Source of the DNA: Schlegelella_A sp035493195
Lineage (GTDB): Bacteria > Pseudomonadota > Gammaproteobacteria > Burkholderiales > Burkholderiaceae_C
Assembly (NCBI GenBank): GCA_035493195.1
Contig: DATJIM010000314.1
Span: forward strand, 1 to 17,860
Direction: 5' to 3'
Length of the DNA: 17,860 nucleotides
In this document: positions 1 through 7,348 of the stretch, piece by piece
Layout: every line of letters begins with the position of its first letter
Position numbering within the stretch: position 1 is the stretch's first letter
Translations under genes and position numbers: made by a program
The notes under the pieces: generated by a model
Database searches by the model: none
What the model saw: the letters and a program-made list of their open reading frames with translations, nothing else
What the model was told of the DNA's origin: nothing

Positions 1-1290
1 CGCGCCCGCGAGGCGGCGAGGAAGGCCCGGGAGATGACGCGGCGCAAGGGCGTCCTCGACGGCATGGGCTTGCCCGGCAAGCTCGCCGACTGCCAGGAGA
101 AGGACCCGGCGCTCTGCGAGATCTACATCGTCGAGGGCGACTCGGCGGGCGGCTCGGCCAAGCAGGGCCGCGACCGCAAGTTCCAGGCGATCCTGCCGCT
201 GCGCGGCAAGATCCTCAACGTCGAGAAGGCGCGCTACGAGAAGCTCATCACGAGCAACGAGATCCTGACCCTCATCACCGCGCTCGGCACGGGCATCGGC
301 AAGGGCACCGGCGGCGACGACTTCGACGTCGCGAAGCTGCGCTACCACCGCATCATCATCATGACCGACGCCGACGTCGACGGCGCGCACATCCGGACGC
401 TCCTGCTGACGTTCCTGTTCCGGCAGATGCCCGAGCTGGTCGAGCGCGGCTACGTCTACATCGCGCAGCCGCCGCTCTACAAGGTCAAGTTCGGCAAGGA
501 CGAGCAGTACCTCAAGGACGGCCAGGAGCTCGACGGCTACCTGATGCGCGTCGCGCTCAAGGACGCGCGCCTGGAGACCGGCCGGCATGCGCCTGGCGAC
601 GACACCGCGGCGGTCCTCGAGGGCGAGACGCTCGAAGCGCTGGCCCAGAAGTACGTGATCGCCAAGAACGTCGTCGAGCGGCTCTCGAACTGGATGGACG
701 TCGACGCGCTGCGCGCTGTCGCCAACGGCCTCGCGCTCGACCTCGACTCGCTGGTCGCGGCCGAGCAGTCGGCGGCCGCGCTGCAGGCGGCGCTGCACGA
801 CGCCGAGGTCGCCGCCGAGTTCGACGCGCGCACCGACAAGCACGTCCTGCGCATCAGCCGGCTGCACCACGGCAACGTCAAGTCGAGCGTGATCACCGCC
901 GACTTCGTCCATGGCGCCGACTACGAGGCGCTGAGCACCGCCGGCCGCACCTTTCGCGGCCTCGTCGGCGAGGACGCGGTCGTCAAGCGCGGCGACGGCG
1001 AGCGCCAGAAGGAAGCGAAAGTCGGCGACTTCCGCGAGGCGATGACGTGGCTGCTGCAGCAGGCCGAGGGTGCGGTCGCGCGCCAGCGCTACAAGGGGCT
1101 CGGCGAGATGAACCCCCAGCAGCTCTGGGAGACGACGATGGATCCCGCGGTGCGCAGGCTGCTACGCGTCCAGCTCGACGATGCGATCGAGGCCGATCGT
1201 GTCTTCACGATGCTGATGGGCGACGAAGTCGAGCCGCGCCGCAACTTCATCGAAGGCAACGCGCTGCGCGTCGCCAACATCGACGTCTAG
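1..1290 (+). CDS. gyrB: DNA gyrase subunit B, C-terminal part (5' end cut by window edge)
   Basis: The frame is open from base 1, so this is the last 429 codons of a longer gene. GyrB is the ATPase subunit of DNA gyrase, which introduces negative supercoils with GyrA in the cytoplasm. The visible part begins just before the TOPRIM domain. The EGDSAGG motif (about bases 133-153) carries the catalytic Glu, and DADVDGAHIR (about 367-396) carries the metal-binding Asp residues. A long insert of roughly 160 residues follows. It is typical of proteobacterial GyrB and absent from ParE and most Gram-positive GyrB. The C-terminal block has QRYKGLGEMNPQQLWETTMD and EPRRNFIEGNA, close to betaproteobacterial GyrB. 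The TAG stop overlaps the stop of the convergent gene on the other strand within the shared tetranucleotide CTAG. The insert argues against ParE. Confidence 0.97.
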   Translation, partial: RAREAARKAREMTRRKGVLDGMGLPGKLADCQEKDPALCEIYIVEGDSAGGSAKQGRDRKFQAILPLRGKILNVEKARYEKLITSNEILTLITALGTGIGKGTGGDDFDVAKLRYHRIIIMTDADVDGAHIRTLLLTFLFRQMPELVERGYVYIAQPPLYKVKFGKDEQYLKDGQELDGYLMRVALKDARLETGRHAPGDDTAAVLEGETLEALAQKYVIAKNVVERLSNWMDVDALRAVANGLALDLDSLVAAEQSAAALQAALHDAEVAAEFDARTDKHVLRISRLHHGNVKSSVITADFVHGADYEALSTAGRTFRGLVGEDAVVKRGDGERQKEAKVGDFREAMTWLLQQAEGAVARQRYKGLGEMNPQQLWETTMDPAVRRLLRVQLDDAIEADRVFTMLMGDEVEPRRNFIEGNALRVANIDV

Positions 1291-1730
1291 CCCTCGGTGC
1301 GCGAGGCGACGAGCGCTCCGCGCACGAACGCGGTCTCGCGGGCGAGCTCGCCGGCCACCGTCGCGGGCACGCTGAGGCCGGCCGCGATGCCTTGCGCGAG
1401 CCAGTCGGCGAAGCGGCACGACTCGATGTAGAAGTGCGCGTGACCGCGCGGGTGGTCGACCCAGTAGGCGTCGATCGTCCTGCGCAGCGCGGGGCCGAGC
1501 GCGCGCAGCGTGCCGCGCAGGTTCATCGCGAGCGGCGCGAGCCGGTTCATGCGGTAGACGGTGCATGCCGCGGTCATTCCCGGATGGCCCGCGATCGCGC
1601 GCAGCCTCGCCGTTTCGCGCTCGGTCAGCCGATAACGTTTGCCCAGCAGCTCGGAATCGGCGCGCAGTGCACGGCACAACGCCGGCGATGCCGTGATGTC
1701 GCTCAGCGCCTGCTGGAAATCAGCGAGCAT
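1287..1730 (-). CDS. MNIO partner protein (DUF2063/MbnC-like), 147 aa
   Basis: A small soluble protein with no signal peptide or membrane segment. It begins MLADFQQALSD and carries a conserved-looking core HPGMTAACTVYRMNRLAPLA, followed by HFYIESCRFADWL. This layout resembles the small partner proteins (DUF2063, MbnC, TglI class) that accompany MNIO/DUF692 enzymes and help recognise or deliver the precursor peptide. The exact family is inferred mainly from context. The ATG at 1728-1730 is chosen because the protein aligns with nothing sensible upstream, and because it overlaps the end of the MNIO gene by 11 bases, which suggests translational coupling. An earlier ATG 13 codons upstream would add only an Arg-rich extension. 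Its stop overlaps the gyrB stop from the opposite strand. It probably acts as a complex with the MNIO protein encoded just upstream. Confidence 0.8.
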   Translation of the reverse strand: MLADFQQALSDITASPALCRALRADSELLGKRYRLTERETARLRAIAGHPGMTAACTVYRMNRLAPLAMNLRGTLRALGPALRRTIDAYWVDHPRGHAHFYIESCRFADWLAQGIAAGLSVPATVAGELARETAFVRGALVASRTEG

Positions 1731-2661
1731 CGGCCGTCTCCGCGTGCGCGCTTTCGCGCGCCTCGTCACCGGCGCACGCTTCGGCGAGCACGTGCATGCG
1801 CTCGAGCTCGCGCGTCAGCGCGGCCAGCCCGATGTCTTCGAAGTACGACTCCTGGTATTCGAACGTGATCGCGCGCAGACGGCGGCAGCGCGGCAGGACG
1901 TCGAACGCGAGCTCCCAGACGACCTCGGGCGTCGGTGTCGAGTGGCTGTCCATGTAGAAGCCCTCTTCGTCGTCGCCACCCGCGAGGTGGACCTCCTCGA
2001 CGGCGTCGAGGTCGAGCTCGGCGACATAGTCGGCCATCGGCGTGCCGCCGTTGCGCTCGTTGACGAGGAGGTTGTGCAGATCGAGCAGCGTGCCGCAATG
2101 GCCTTGGCGGTGCAGCCGGTTGAGGAACTCGGGCTCGCTCAGGTCGAGGTCGGGAACCGGCGTGAAGAAGCTGCCGTTCTCGAGCAGCAAGCGGCAGCCG
2201 ACGGCGTCGCGCAAGCGCTGGAGCTTGGCGGCGATCAGCGCGAACGACTCTTCGTCGTAGACGACCGGCAGGCCGAGCCCGGCCTGCGCGTTGGGCACGC
2301 CACCCTTGGGTGTCAAGAAGAGGTTCAGGTGCTCGCTGTACCAGGCGCAGCCACCGAGCCGTCGCGTCATCGCGGCAACGGCGTCGACCATGTCGTCGTC
2401 GAGCGGCATCGCGCTCGGCAGCGACAGGCCGAGCCCGTGGCCGGCGAAGCTGCGTGCCGGTGGTCCGTCGAGCGCCGCCTTCAGCTCGTCGATCGCGGCG
2501 TGCGCGCGGTGGAAGCGCCGCCCGCGCGCCGCTTCGGCACCGAAGTCGAACCACAAGCGCTCCGGCATCGCCGAGACGTGCTCGACGAGCGCGCCCGCGT
2601 GCGCCAGCAGCGCCGACGTCGTCGGGTTGTGAAGGAGGCCGACACGCGGACGCGCGCACAT
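1720..2661 (-). CDS. MNIO (DUF692) family multinuclear iron-dependent peptide-modifying oxidase
   Basis: 313 aa, a usual length for DUF692 TIM-barrel enzymes, which use two or three iron ions to modify cysteine or other residues in ribosomal peptides (MbnB, TglH and bufferin maturases are examples). Candidate metal and active-site residues are all present in order: H75 (SFAGHGLGLSL), SEHL 109-112, E161-N162, D194/H196/N197 (LLDLHNLLVN), H225 (VHLAGG), D238/H240 (MDSHSTP) and E268. The N-terminus lacks the VHSENY-type segment common in bufferin enzymes and has LWFDFG instead, so this is a different subgroup. The ATG at 2661 has a GGAG seven bases upstream and lies 15 bases after the stop of the candidate precursor gene. 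The gene's own end overlaps the partner gene. Family assignment is firm. Substrate and product are inferred. Confidence 0.92.
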   Translation of the reverse strand: MCARPRVGLLHNPTTSALLAHAGALVEHVSAMPERLWFDFGAEAARGRRFHRAHAAIDELKAALDGPPARSFAGHGLGLSLPSAMPLDDDMVDAVAAMTRRLGGCAWYSEHLNLFLTPKGGVPNAQAGLGLPVVYDEESFALIAAKLQRLRDAVGCRLLLENGSFFTPVPDLDLSEPEFLNRLHRQGHCGTLLDLHNLLVNERNGGTPMADYVAELDLDAVEEVHLAGGDDEEGFYMDSHSTPTPEVVWELAFDVLPRCRRLRAITFEYQESYFEDIGLAALTRELERMHVLAEACAGDEARESAHAETADAR

Positions 2662-2676
2662 GGTCGACTCCGCGCC

Positions 2677-2940
2677 TCAGCCGGGCATCAGCTCACCCGA
2701 GCGGAGGTCGACCCGCGTCACCTCGCCGAGCAGCAGATCGTCGACGACGAACTTGATGCGGCCCGACATGCACGGGTGGCCGGTGAGCTTGCTGATGAGG
2801 TCGAACGCGCCCTTGGCGGTGCGGCCGAATTCGTCGGCGGTGGCGCGCGGCGGCATGCGCGCGGTCAGCACCGGCATGTCGGTGCCCTGGCTCAGCTTCA
2901 GCGTCGCGGCACGAATTTCCCGGGTGGTTTCGGAAGACAT
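2677..2940 (-). CDS. Candidate MNIO substrate peptide / small unknown protein, 87 aa
   Basis: This small protein is not a family I recognise. It has no signal peptide or membrane segment. It contains one cysteine, C57, inside TGHPCMSGR, followed by a hydrophobic-acidic tail (IKFVVDDLLLGEV) and a C-terminal end SGELMPG. The ATG at 2938-2940 is well supported by AGGAG about seven bases upstream. An in-frame extension to 3171 would run into the preceding gene and has no coding character. The gene lies 15 bases upstream of the MNIO enzyme, the usual place for a precursor peptide, and Cys is the residue most often modified by characterised MNIOs. It differs from bufferin precursors, which are secreted and Cys-rich. 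It could instead be a third structural partner rather than the substrate. Confidence 0.85.
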   Translation of the reverse strand: MSSETTREIRAATLKLSQGTDMPVLTARMPPRATADEFGRTAKGAFDLISKLTGHPCMSGRIKFVVDDLLLGEVTRVDLRSGELMPG

Positions 2941-3046
2941 GGACAGCTCCTCGTCGTCGGTCGTCCGCGCTCCGTGTTCAGGCCGTATGCCTGAGCGCTG
3001 CGCGGGTCCGCAGTCTCGGGTGGCGTGACAGTGATCGACATCCCGA

Positions 3047-4423
3047 TCAAGAGGGAGAGCCTCCACAAGGTTGACGACGGTGCGAAGAGCCGGGTTCCGT
3101 CTCTGCGACGCGGAGTGGCCGCGCTGGCAAAACGCGCCGGCCGGAACGAGAGAGCCAGAGCACGACCGCACATCCGAGCAACGGCACGTTCTTGGCGAGT
3201 GGCCCGCAGTGATCGATCGTGAGCGCCGGGACGTGCCACGCGGCCGCGAGCGTGTAGCCGACGATCGCCGCGCATTGCAACGCGTAGATGCGCGCGCTCG
3301 GGCGCAACAACGTCGCGACGCCGAGGCCTGCGTTCAGCGCGCACGAGAACGCGAGGGCGGCGATCGCGGCGTTGCCGACGAAGCCGCAGCGCTCGAGCAG
3401 CGCGAGCACACCTGATGCGTGCGGCAGGAGCGCGCTGACGAGCGCGGTCTGCAGCCAGAGGAACGCGAGCGCGGCGCGCAAGCTCAGCTCGACCGGCAGC
3501 GAGAGGACGACGCGCAGATCGATTGCGGCGTCCGGCGGCGTGACGGCGAGACCCTGTGCGAGTGTTGCCGGCAGTCGACCGAGCAGCGCAGGGGCGGCGT
3601 TGTGATCGCTCGCGTTGCCACGTTCGAGCAACGCGATCGTGTCGCGGCAGAGGACTCGCTGCGGCACGAATTCGGCGAGTCGCGCCGCGAGCCGCATCGC
3701 CGCGATCGGCAGCGGCAGCCAGACGGCCTCGCCATGCCCGAGTGCAGCGCGGTAGGTCTCGAGCATGGCGCGATACGAGACCGCGTCGCCGCCGCCGAGT
3801 TCGAACACGCCGCGCGCGGGCTCGGCGCGCTCGACCAGTCGCGCGATGCATTCCGCCAGCTCGAAGACGTGGATCGGCTGCACGCGTTGGCTGCCGCGGC
3901 CGGGCAGCCCGATCACCGGCAGCGCTGCCAGCGTCGCGAACAGCCGCGCGCTCTCGCTGCACGGCCCGTAGACGAGCGAGGGCCGCACGACCGCGCCGGC
4001 GATCGGCAGTGCGAGCAGCGCCTGATCGGCGAGCCGCTTGCTGCGCAGGTACGCCGGCTCGTCGCGCGACGCGGTGCCGACGCCGAGCGCCGAGACATGC
4101 ACCACCCGTTCGACTCCTGCGATCGCCGCGCCGCCGAAGAGCTCGCTCGGCCCGGCGGTGTGCACACGCTCGAAGGTCGCGGTTCGCGAAGGCATCAGGA
4201 TGCCGACCGCGTTGACGAGGGCGTCGACGCGAAGCGCGACCAGACGCTCGGCCCATTGCTCCGGGCTCGTTTCGCGCATGAAATCGAGCGGCACCGCGTC
4301 GTGCGCGGGGGACCTCGGCGGGTTGCGGTGCACGCCGGCGAGCACGCGATGACCGCGCGAGCGAAGCGCGTTCACGACGGCGGCGCCGACGCATCCGCTC
4401 GCTCCGCAGACGAGCACGTTCAT
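3047..4423 (-). CDS. SDR-family NAD(P)-binding protein fused to a DoxX-like membrane domain
   Basis: 458 aa in two parts. Residues 1-300 are an atypical short-chain dehydrogenase/epimerase fold: the nucleotide-binding GASGCVG at 7-13, a VHVSALGVG strand, YLRSK (Y125, K129 of YxxxK), and VVRPSLVYGP. Residues about 305-428 are a DoxX-like domain with four predicted membrane helices (about 310-335, 345-372, 378-395, 408-426) and the characteristic GPLAKNVPLLG segment. It should sit in the inner membrane with the dehydrogenase part in the cytoplasm. The substrate is unknown, possibly a quinone or a membrane-linked redox partner. The ATG at 4423 overlaps the stop of the DCC gene (ATGA), so the two are coupled. 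This SDR-DoxX fusion is a known domain arrangement. The C-terminal tail of about 30 residues is polar and may be disordered. Confidence 0.9.
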   Translation of the reverse strand: MNVLVCGASGCVGAAVVNALRSRGHRVLAGVHRNPPRSPAHDAVPLDFMRETSPEQWAERLVALRVDALVNAVGILMPSRTATFERVHTAGPSELFGGAAIAGVERVVHVSALGVGTASRDEPAYLRSKRLADQALLALPIAGAVVRPSLVYGPCSESARLFATLAALPVIGLPGRGSQRVQPIHVFELAECIARLVERAEPARGVFELGGGDAVSYRAMLETYRAALGHGEAVWLPLPIAAMRLAARLAEFVPQRVLCRDTIALLERGNASDHNAAPALLGRLPATLAQGLAVTPPDAAIDLRVVLSLPVELSLRAALAFLWLQTALVSALLPHASGVLALLERCGFVGNAAIAALAFSCALNAGLGVATLLRPSARIYALQCAAIVGYTLAAAWHVPALTIDHCGPLAKNVPLLGCAVVLWLSRSGRRVLPARPLRVAETEPGSSHRRQPCGGSPS

Positions 4424-4824
4424 CGCGGTCGCCGGCGACCGTCGCCCGGTCGCAGCGCGAGGAGCGGGGCAAGCATCGTAGAGATGCGATGCCGGTGGCG
4501 AGCGAACCCGCGATACGCGAGATCGGTCAGGACGCGCGCCCCCGGCCAGGCGGTCGGTGCCACCAGCCAGGCCAGCCCGACCGCGCGATAGACGCGGCGC
4601 AGAGCCTCTGCACCGCGCACGACTTCGCCTCCGCGGGCGATGACATGGATCGAGGCCTCGAGCGCGCACTGCCGGAAGCCGTGCGCTTCGGCGTCGAAGC
4701 CCGGCGCCGAGATGTCGATCGCATGCAGGCGACCGCCCGCGTCGCGTCGACCGAGCGCGTCGATCTCGAACGCACAGACCGGACAGGCGCCGTCGTAGAA
4801 GACGGTCAGCGACGCGTCGTTCAT
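4420..4824 (-). CDS. DCC-family (DUF393) thiol-disulfide oxidoreductase-like protein
   Basis: 134 aa, the normal size for the YuxK/DCC family. The family signature is at the N-terminus: VFYDGACPVCAFEI, with the CxxC pair C14/C17 on a thioredoxin-like fold. Members are thought to perform dithiol-disulfide chemistry and are frequently found beside DoxX or HTTM membrane proteins. There is no signal peptide, so a cytoplasmic or membrane-peripheral location is likely. The ATG at 4824 overlaps the TGA of the regulator gene and its own TGA overlaps the ATG of the SDR-DoxX gene. The three genes therefore form one tightly coupled transcription and translation unit, and the protein probably works with the DoxX-like partner. 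The specific substrate is unknown. Confidence 0.9.
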   Translation of the reverse strand: MNDASLTVFYDGACPVCAFEIDALGRRDAGGRLHAIDISAPGFDAEAHGFRQCALEASIHVIARGGEVVRGAEALRRVYRAVGLAWLVAPTAWPGARVLTDLAYRGFARHRHRISTMLAPLLALRPGDGRRRPR

Positions 4825-5381
4825 CGTCTGCTCCGCGCGGGGGTGCCTTGCTTGCCGGCGGATCGCGCAAGCAGGTGCTGGATCCGGGCACCCAGCTTGA
4901 CGACCTTCGCCAGCGTCGCAGTGTCGAGGCCGAGCATCTCCTCGCTCCATGCGCTGAGCGCCACCAGGAGCTCGCGCGTTTCCTCGACCCGCCTGCGGAC
5001 GGCGGACGCCTCCTCGCCGATCGCCGGGTCGGCGAGCAGCTCACCGAGGACGTCGATCGTCGGATCGATCTCGCGTCGCTGACGCTCGCGCACGATCGTG
5101 CGCATCAGCTCCCAGACGTGCGTCGATGTCTCGAAGTGATCGCGGCGGTCATCGCTCAGGTGGACGAGGCGCACCAGCGTCCAGTTCTGCAGTTCGCGCA
5201 AGCTCGTGCTCACGTTCGAGCGAGCGACGCGCAGGGTCTCGCAGATCTCGTCGGCGTGCATCGGCCGGCCCGTGAGATACAGCAGCGCATGGATCTGTGC
5301 GACGGTCCGGTTCACGCCCCAGCGCGCACCCATCTCGCCCCAGTGCAGAACGAAGCGCGAAAAGGTCGGTGACAGGTCCAC
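4821..5381 (-). CDS. GbsR/MarR-family transcriptional regulator
   Basis: 186 aa. The N-terminal FVLHWGEMGARWGVNRTVAQIHALLYL, followed by MHADEICETLRVARSNVSTSLREL and a wing (RLVHLSDDRRDHF), is the typical winged helix-turn-helix of GbsR-like MarR proteins (about residues 10-85). The C-terminal half is mostly helical and fits a dimerisation or effector region. The start is GTG at 5379-5381: the first residues MDLSPTFSRF lead directly into the conserved domain, and no earlier start is in frame before the promoter. There is no good Shine-Dalgarno sequence. A consensus TTGACA box lies within a perfect inverted repeat just upstream, which suggests autoregulation. It heads a coupled operon with the DCC and SDR-DoxX genes and possibly also the MNIO cassette downstream. 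Confidence 0.9.
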   Translation of the reverse strand: MDLSPTFSRFVLHWGEMGARWGVNRTVAQIHALLYLTGRPMHADEICETLRVARSNVSTSLRELQNWTLVRLVHLSDDRRDHFETSTHVWELMRTIVRERQRREIDPTIDVLGELLADPAIGEEASAVRRRVEETRELLVALSAWSEEMLGLDTATLAKVVKLGARIQHLLARSAGKQGTPARSRR

Positions 5382-5424
5382 GCGGTCAATCTCGTACTGA
5401 CTGTAATTTCTGTCAAGACAGAAA
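5382..5424 (-). promoter_or_regulatory. Promoter and palindromic operator for the GbsR-like operon
   Basis: The sequence TTTCTGTCAAGACAGAAA (5407-5424) is a perfect 8-bp inverted repeat with a 2-base centre. On the minus strand it contains a consensus -35 hexamer TTGACA. After a 17-base spacer comes GAGATT, a weak -10 candidate, and the expected transcription start then falls at or next to the GTG start codon. The repeat overlapping the -35 box fits binding by the dimeric regulator encoded immediately downstream. The divergent PEBP gene starts about 75 bases away on the other side and could share control. The repeat is seen directly. Its function is inferred. Confidence 0.6.
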
Positions 5425-5497
5425 CGGACGAACGGTCACCGGCGCATCGCCGGCACGGCGAATGCTGGTCTGTCTCGTTGCAGGCGACGGAGACCCC

Positions 5498-6139
5498 ATG
5501 CTCGAAAAGCTCCCCGACACCATCGGCCATGCATTGCGCGGCCAGCGCGCGGGCCTCGACAAGATCGCGTTCCATGCCGTCGACCTGCGTGCGGGCATGG
5601 CTCAGATCGCGGTGACGAGCCTCGCGTTCATCGACCACGCGCCGATCCCCGAGCGCTACACCGCCGACGGGGCCGGCGTTTCGCCGCCGCTGCAGTGGAG
5701 CGGCGTGCCGAGCGGTGCGCAATCGCTCGTCGTCATCGTCGAGGACGCCGACGCGCCGACCCCGCAGCCGCTCGTTCATGCGATCGTCGTCGATCTCGCT
5801 CCTGAAGACGGCGCGCTCGCCGAGGCTGCATTGCCGAGCAAGGAGCACGAAGGCAGCGGCGTGCGCACGGGCCGCAACTCGATGCTCCAGGCCGCGTGGC
5901 TGCCGCCCGATCCGCCGCCAGGGCACGGCGTCCATCGCTACGCGTTCCAAGTGTTCGCGCTCGCCGGCGGCGAGTTCGAAGGCACGCCGGGCCGCGATGC
6001 GGTGCTCGACGCCATTCGCGAGCACGGCCTTGCGAGCGGCTGCCTGATCGGGACCTACGAACGGCCCGATGGTTCGATCCGCACGCCGGCCGATGCGACC
6101 GTCGCGACACCTGCGGGCAGCGCCGGGCTCGCCGCCTGA
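5498..6139 (+). CDS. YbhB/YbcL-type phosphatidylethanolamine-binding (PEBP/RKIP-like) protein
   Basis: 213 aa. The PEBP fold motifs are present: VEDADAPTPQPLVHAIV (about 81-97, the DPDxP-type ligand pocket with a following His), a short SGVRTGRNSM segment, and PPGHGVHRYAFQVFAL (about 140-155, the HRYxFxVxAL strand). Bacterial members are cytoplasmic or periplasmic proteins of poorly defined role that bind small anionic ligands. No signal peptide is seen. The N-terminal 35 residues precede the conserved core, so the true start could be later. The ATG at 5498 is preferred because GGAG stands six bases upstream. The gene is divergent from the GbsR operon and convergent with ogt, whose stop is nine bases away. 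Confidence 0.9.
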   Translation: MLEKLPDTIGHALRGQRAGLDKIAFHAVDLRAGMAQIAVTSLAFIDHAPIPERYTADGAGVSPPLQWSGVPSGAQSLVVIVEDADAPTPQPLVHAIVVDLAPEDGALAEAALPSKEHEGSGVRTGRNSMLQAAWLPPDPPPGHGVHRYAFQVFALAGGEFEGTPGRDAVLDAIREHGLASGCLIGTYERPDGSIRTPADATVATPAGSAGLAA

Positions 6140-6148
6140 CGGCGGCGG

Positions 6149-6703
6149 TCAGTGCACGGCGTCGAAGAGATCCGGCGCGCCGCTGCGGCGCGCACGTTCG
6201 ATCGCGAGCAGCCGTTGCTTCGTCGCGGTGCCACCCGGCGCCGAGAAGCCGCCGAGGCCGTTGCCGCTCGCGACGATCCGGTGGCACGGCACCACGATCG
6301 GCCAGCGGTTGCGGCCGAGCGACTGGCCCACCTCGCGTGCGTTCGCGTCCGCGCCGACGCGCGCCGCGAGCTCGCCGTAGGTGACGAACTCGCCGGCGGG
6401 AATCGCGCGCGCGGCGGCGTAGACGCGGGCGTCGAACGGCTCGGCGTCGGCGAGGTCGAGCCGGACGTCGTTGAAGTCGATCCGTTCGCCTGCGAGCAGG
6501 CGCGCGATCGCTGCCGGAAGGCCCGCCAGCTCGTCGGGCGGCGTCGCGGCGACCGCGCCGAGATGGCGGCGAACGATCGTGCGCGGCAGCGCACCGGCGA
6601 CGCTCGACGGTAGCCAGACGCCGCTCACGCCGTCGGCGCTCCACGCGATCGCGCAGTCGCCGATCGCCGTCGGGAAGACGGTGAAGCCCTCGGTCCGTGC
6701 CAT
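6149..6703 (-). CDS. ogt: Methylated-DNA-[protein]-cysteine S-methyltransferase
   Basis: 184 aa. This suicide repair enzyme removes the methyl group from O6-methylguanine in DNA onto its own cysteine. The active-site motif VVPCHRIV is at 137-144, with acceptor C140. It is followed by the GNGLGGFSAPGGTATKQRLLAIE block that closes the C-terminal domain. The upstream FVTYGELAARVG helix-turn-helix and the NRWPIVVPCHR stretch with the asparagine hinge are also intact. The N-terminal domain (about 1-85) is short and Ogt-like, with no Ada-type zinc domain. The ATG at 6703 gives the normal Ogt length. The 138-base region to the divergent Nudix gene should hold the promoters. No LexA-type or Ada-type operator was recognised in it. 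Confidence 0.95.
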   Translation of the reverse strand: MARTEGFTVFPTAIGDCAIAWSADGVSGVWLPSSVAGALPRTIVRRHLGAVAATPPDELAGLPAAIARLLAGERIDFNDVRLDLADAEPFDARVYAAARAIPAGEFVTYGELAARVGADANAREVGQSLGRNRWPIVVPCHRIVASGNGLGGFSAPGGTATKQRLLAIERARRSGAPDLFDAVH

Positions 6704-6841
6704 GCGGCCATCGTACGGCGACGCGCCCGGCGCTGCCGCACGTCGGCGTTTCGCTGCGACCGTCGAGGAGTTGGCGCGTCGGCGAGCTCGCGTCGCCCGA
6801 GCGGCACCGCGCGGCGCAGCGGCATCCGGACAATCGCGGCG

Positions 6842-7333
6842 ATGCTCGATCGCATGCCGTTGCGCCGCCGCCGGACGCTCAGTTGCGGCATCGTCGTCGT
6901 CCTCGCGTCGCGCGAGCTGCTGCTCTGCCACGTCACGGGTCAGCGCCAGTGGGACCTGCCCAAGGGCGGCATCCAGCCGGGCGAGACGCCCTGCGACGCC
7001 GCGCTGCGCGAGACGCAGGAAGAGACCGGGCTTACGCTGCCGGCGACCGCGCTCGTCGACCTGGGCCGGCACGGCTACACGGCGAGCAAGGACCTTCACC
7101 TGTTCGCGTGCCTCTCGGAGCGCGTCGACCCGCGTGCGCTCGCATGCACGAGCCTGTTCTTCGATCGCCGCTCCCGCCGTTCGCGGCCGGAGATGGACGG
7201 CCACGGCTGGTTCACGTTCGACCGCATCGGCGCGCTGTGCACGCCGCCGCTCGCCCGCCTGCTCGGCGAATCGATCGATCTCGAGCGTGTCGTCGCCGAC
7301 CTTATCGGCGGCCGCGAGCCGCTCGCCGCCTGA
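6842..7333 (+). CDS. Nudix hydrolase
   Basis: 163 aa. A complete Nudix box is visible at residues 42-64 (Gx5Ex7REUxEExGU): GGIQPGE, then R56-E57 and E60-E61, then G63-L64, so the metal-binding glutamates are intact. Such enzymes hydrolyse nucleoside diphosphates linked to another group. The preceding WDLPKGG resembles diadenosine-polyphosphate and phosphohistidine-type Nudix proteins, but the substrate cannot be fixed from sequence. The first ATG is taken. A second ATG four codons later (6854) is equally possible because neither has a clear ribosome-binding site. The gene is divergent from ogt, and the TGA lies 15 bases from the convergent LysE-type gene. Confidence 0.92.
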   Translation: MLDRMPLRRRRTLSCGIVVVLASRELLLCHVTGQRQWDLPKGGIQPGETPCDAALRETQEETGLTLPATALVDLGRHGYTASKDLHLFACLSERVDPRALACTSLFFDRRSRRSRPEMDGHGWFTFDRIGALCTPPLARLLGESIDLERVVADLIGGREPLAA

Positions 7334-7348
7334 CCGGCGAGGACTTGC

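Noticed and set aside
1047..1868. Long open frame on the plus strand overlapping gyrB and the MNIO partner gene.
   Set aside because: Arg/Ala-rich product with no recognisable domain, out of frame with gyrB. Both overlapped genes have clear family motifs. High GC content makes such shadow frames common.
1287..2940. Annotation of the MNIO cassette as a bufferin operon.
   Set aside because: The small protein lacks a signal peptide and multiple cysteines, and the enzyme's N-terminus differs from bufferin maturases.
2941..3046. MerR- or ECF-sigma-type promoter in the gap before the MNIO cassette.
   Set aside because: Only a short GGAG/CTCC dyad and no convincing -35/-10 pair could be read. Not strong enough to list.
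2898..4472. 524-codon minus-strand frame over the SDR-DoxX gene.
   Set aside because: Extremely Arg-rich translation, a typical shadow of a GC-rich gene. The SDR-DoxX frame has proper motifs and membrane segments.
5407..5424. The CTGTC/GACAG palindrome as a second LexA box.
   Set aside because: CTG and CAG are separated by only six bases, not ten. Better explained as an operator for the adjacent GbsR-like regulator.
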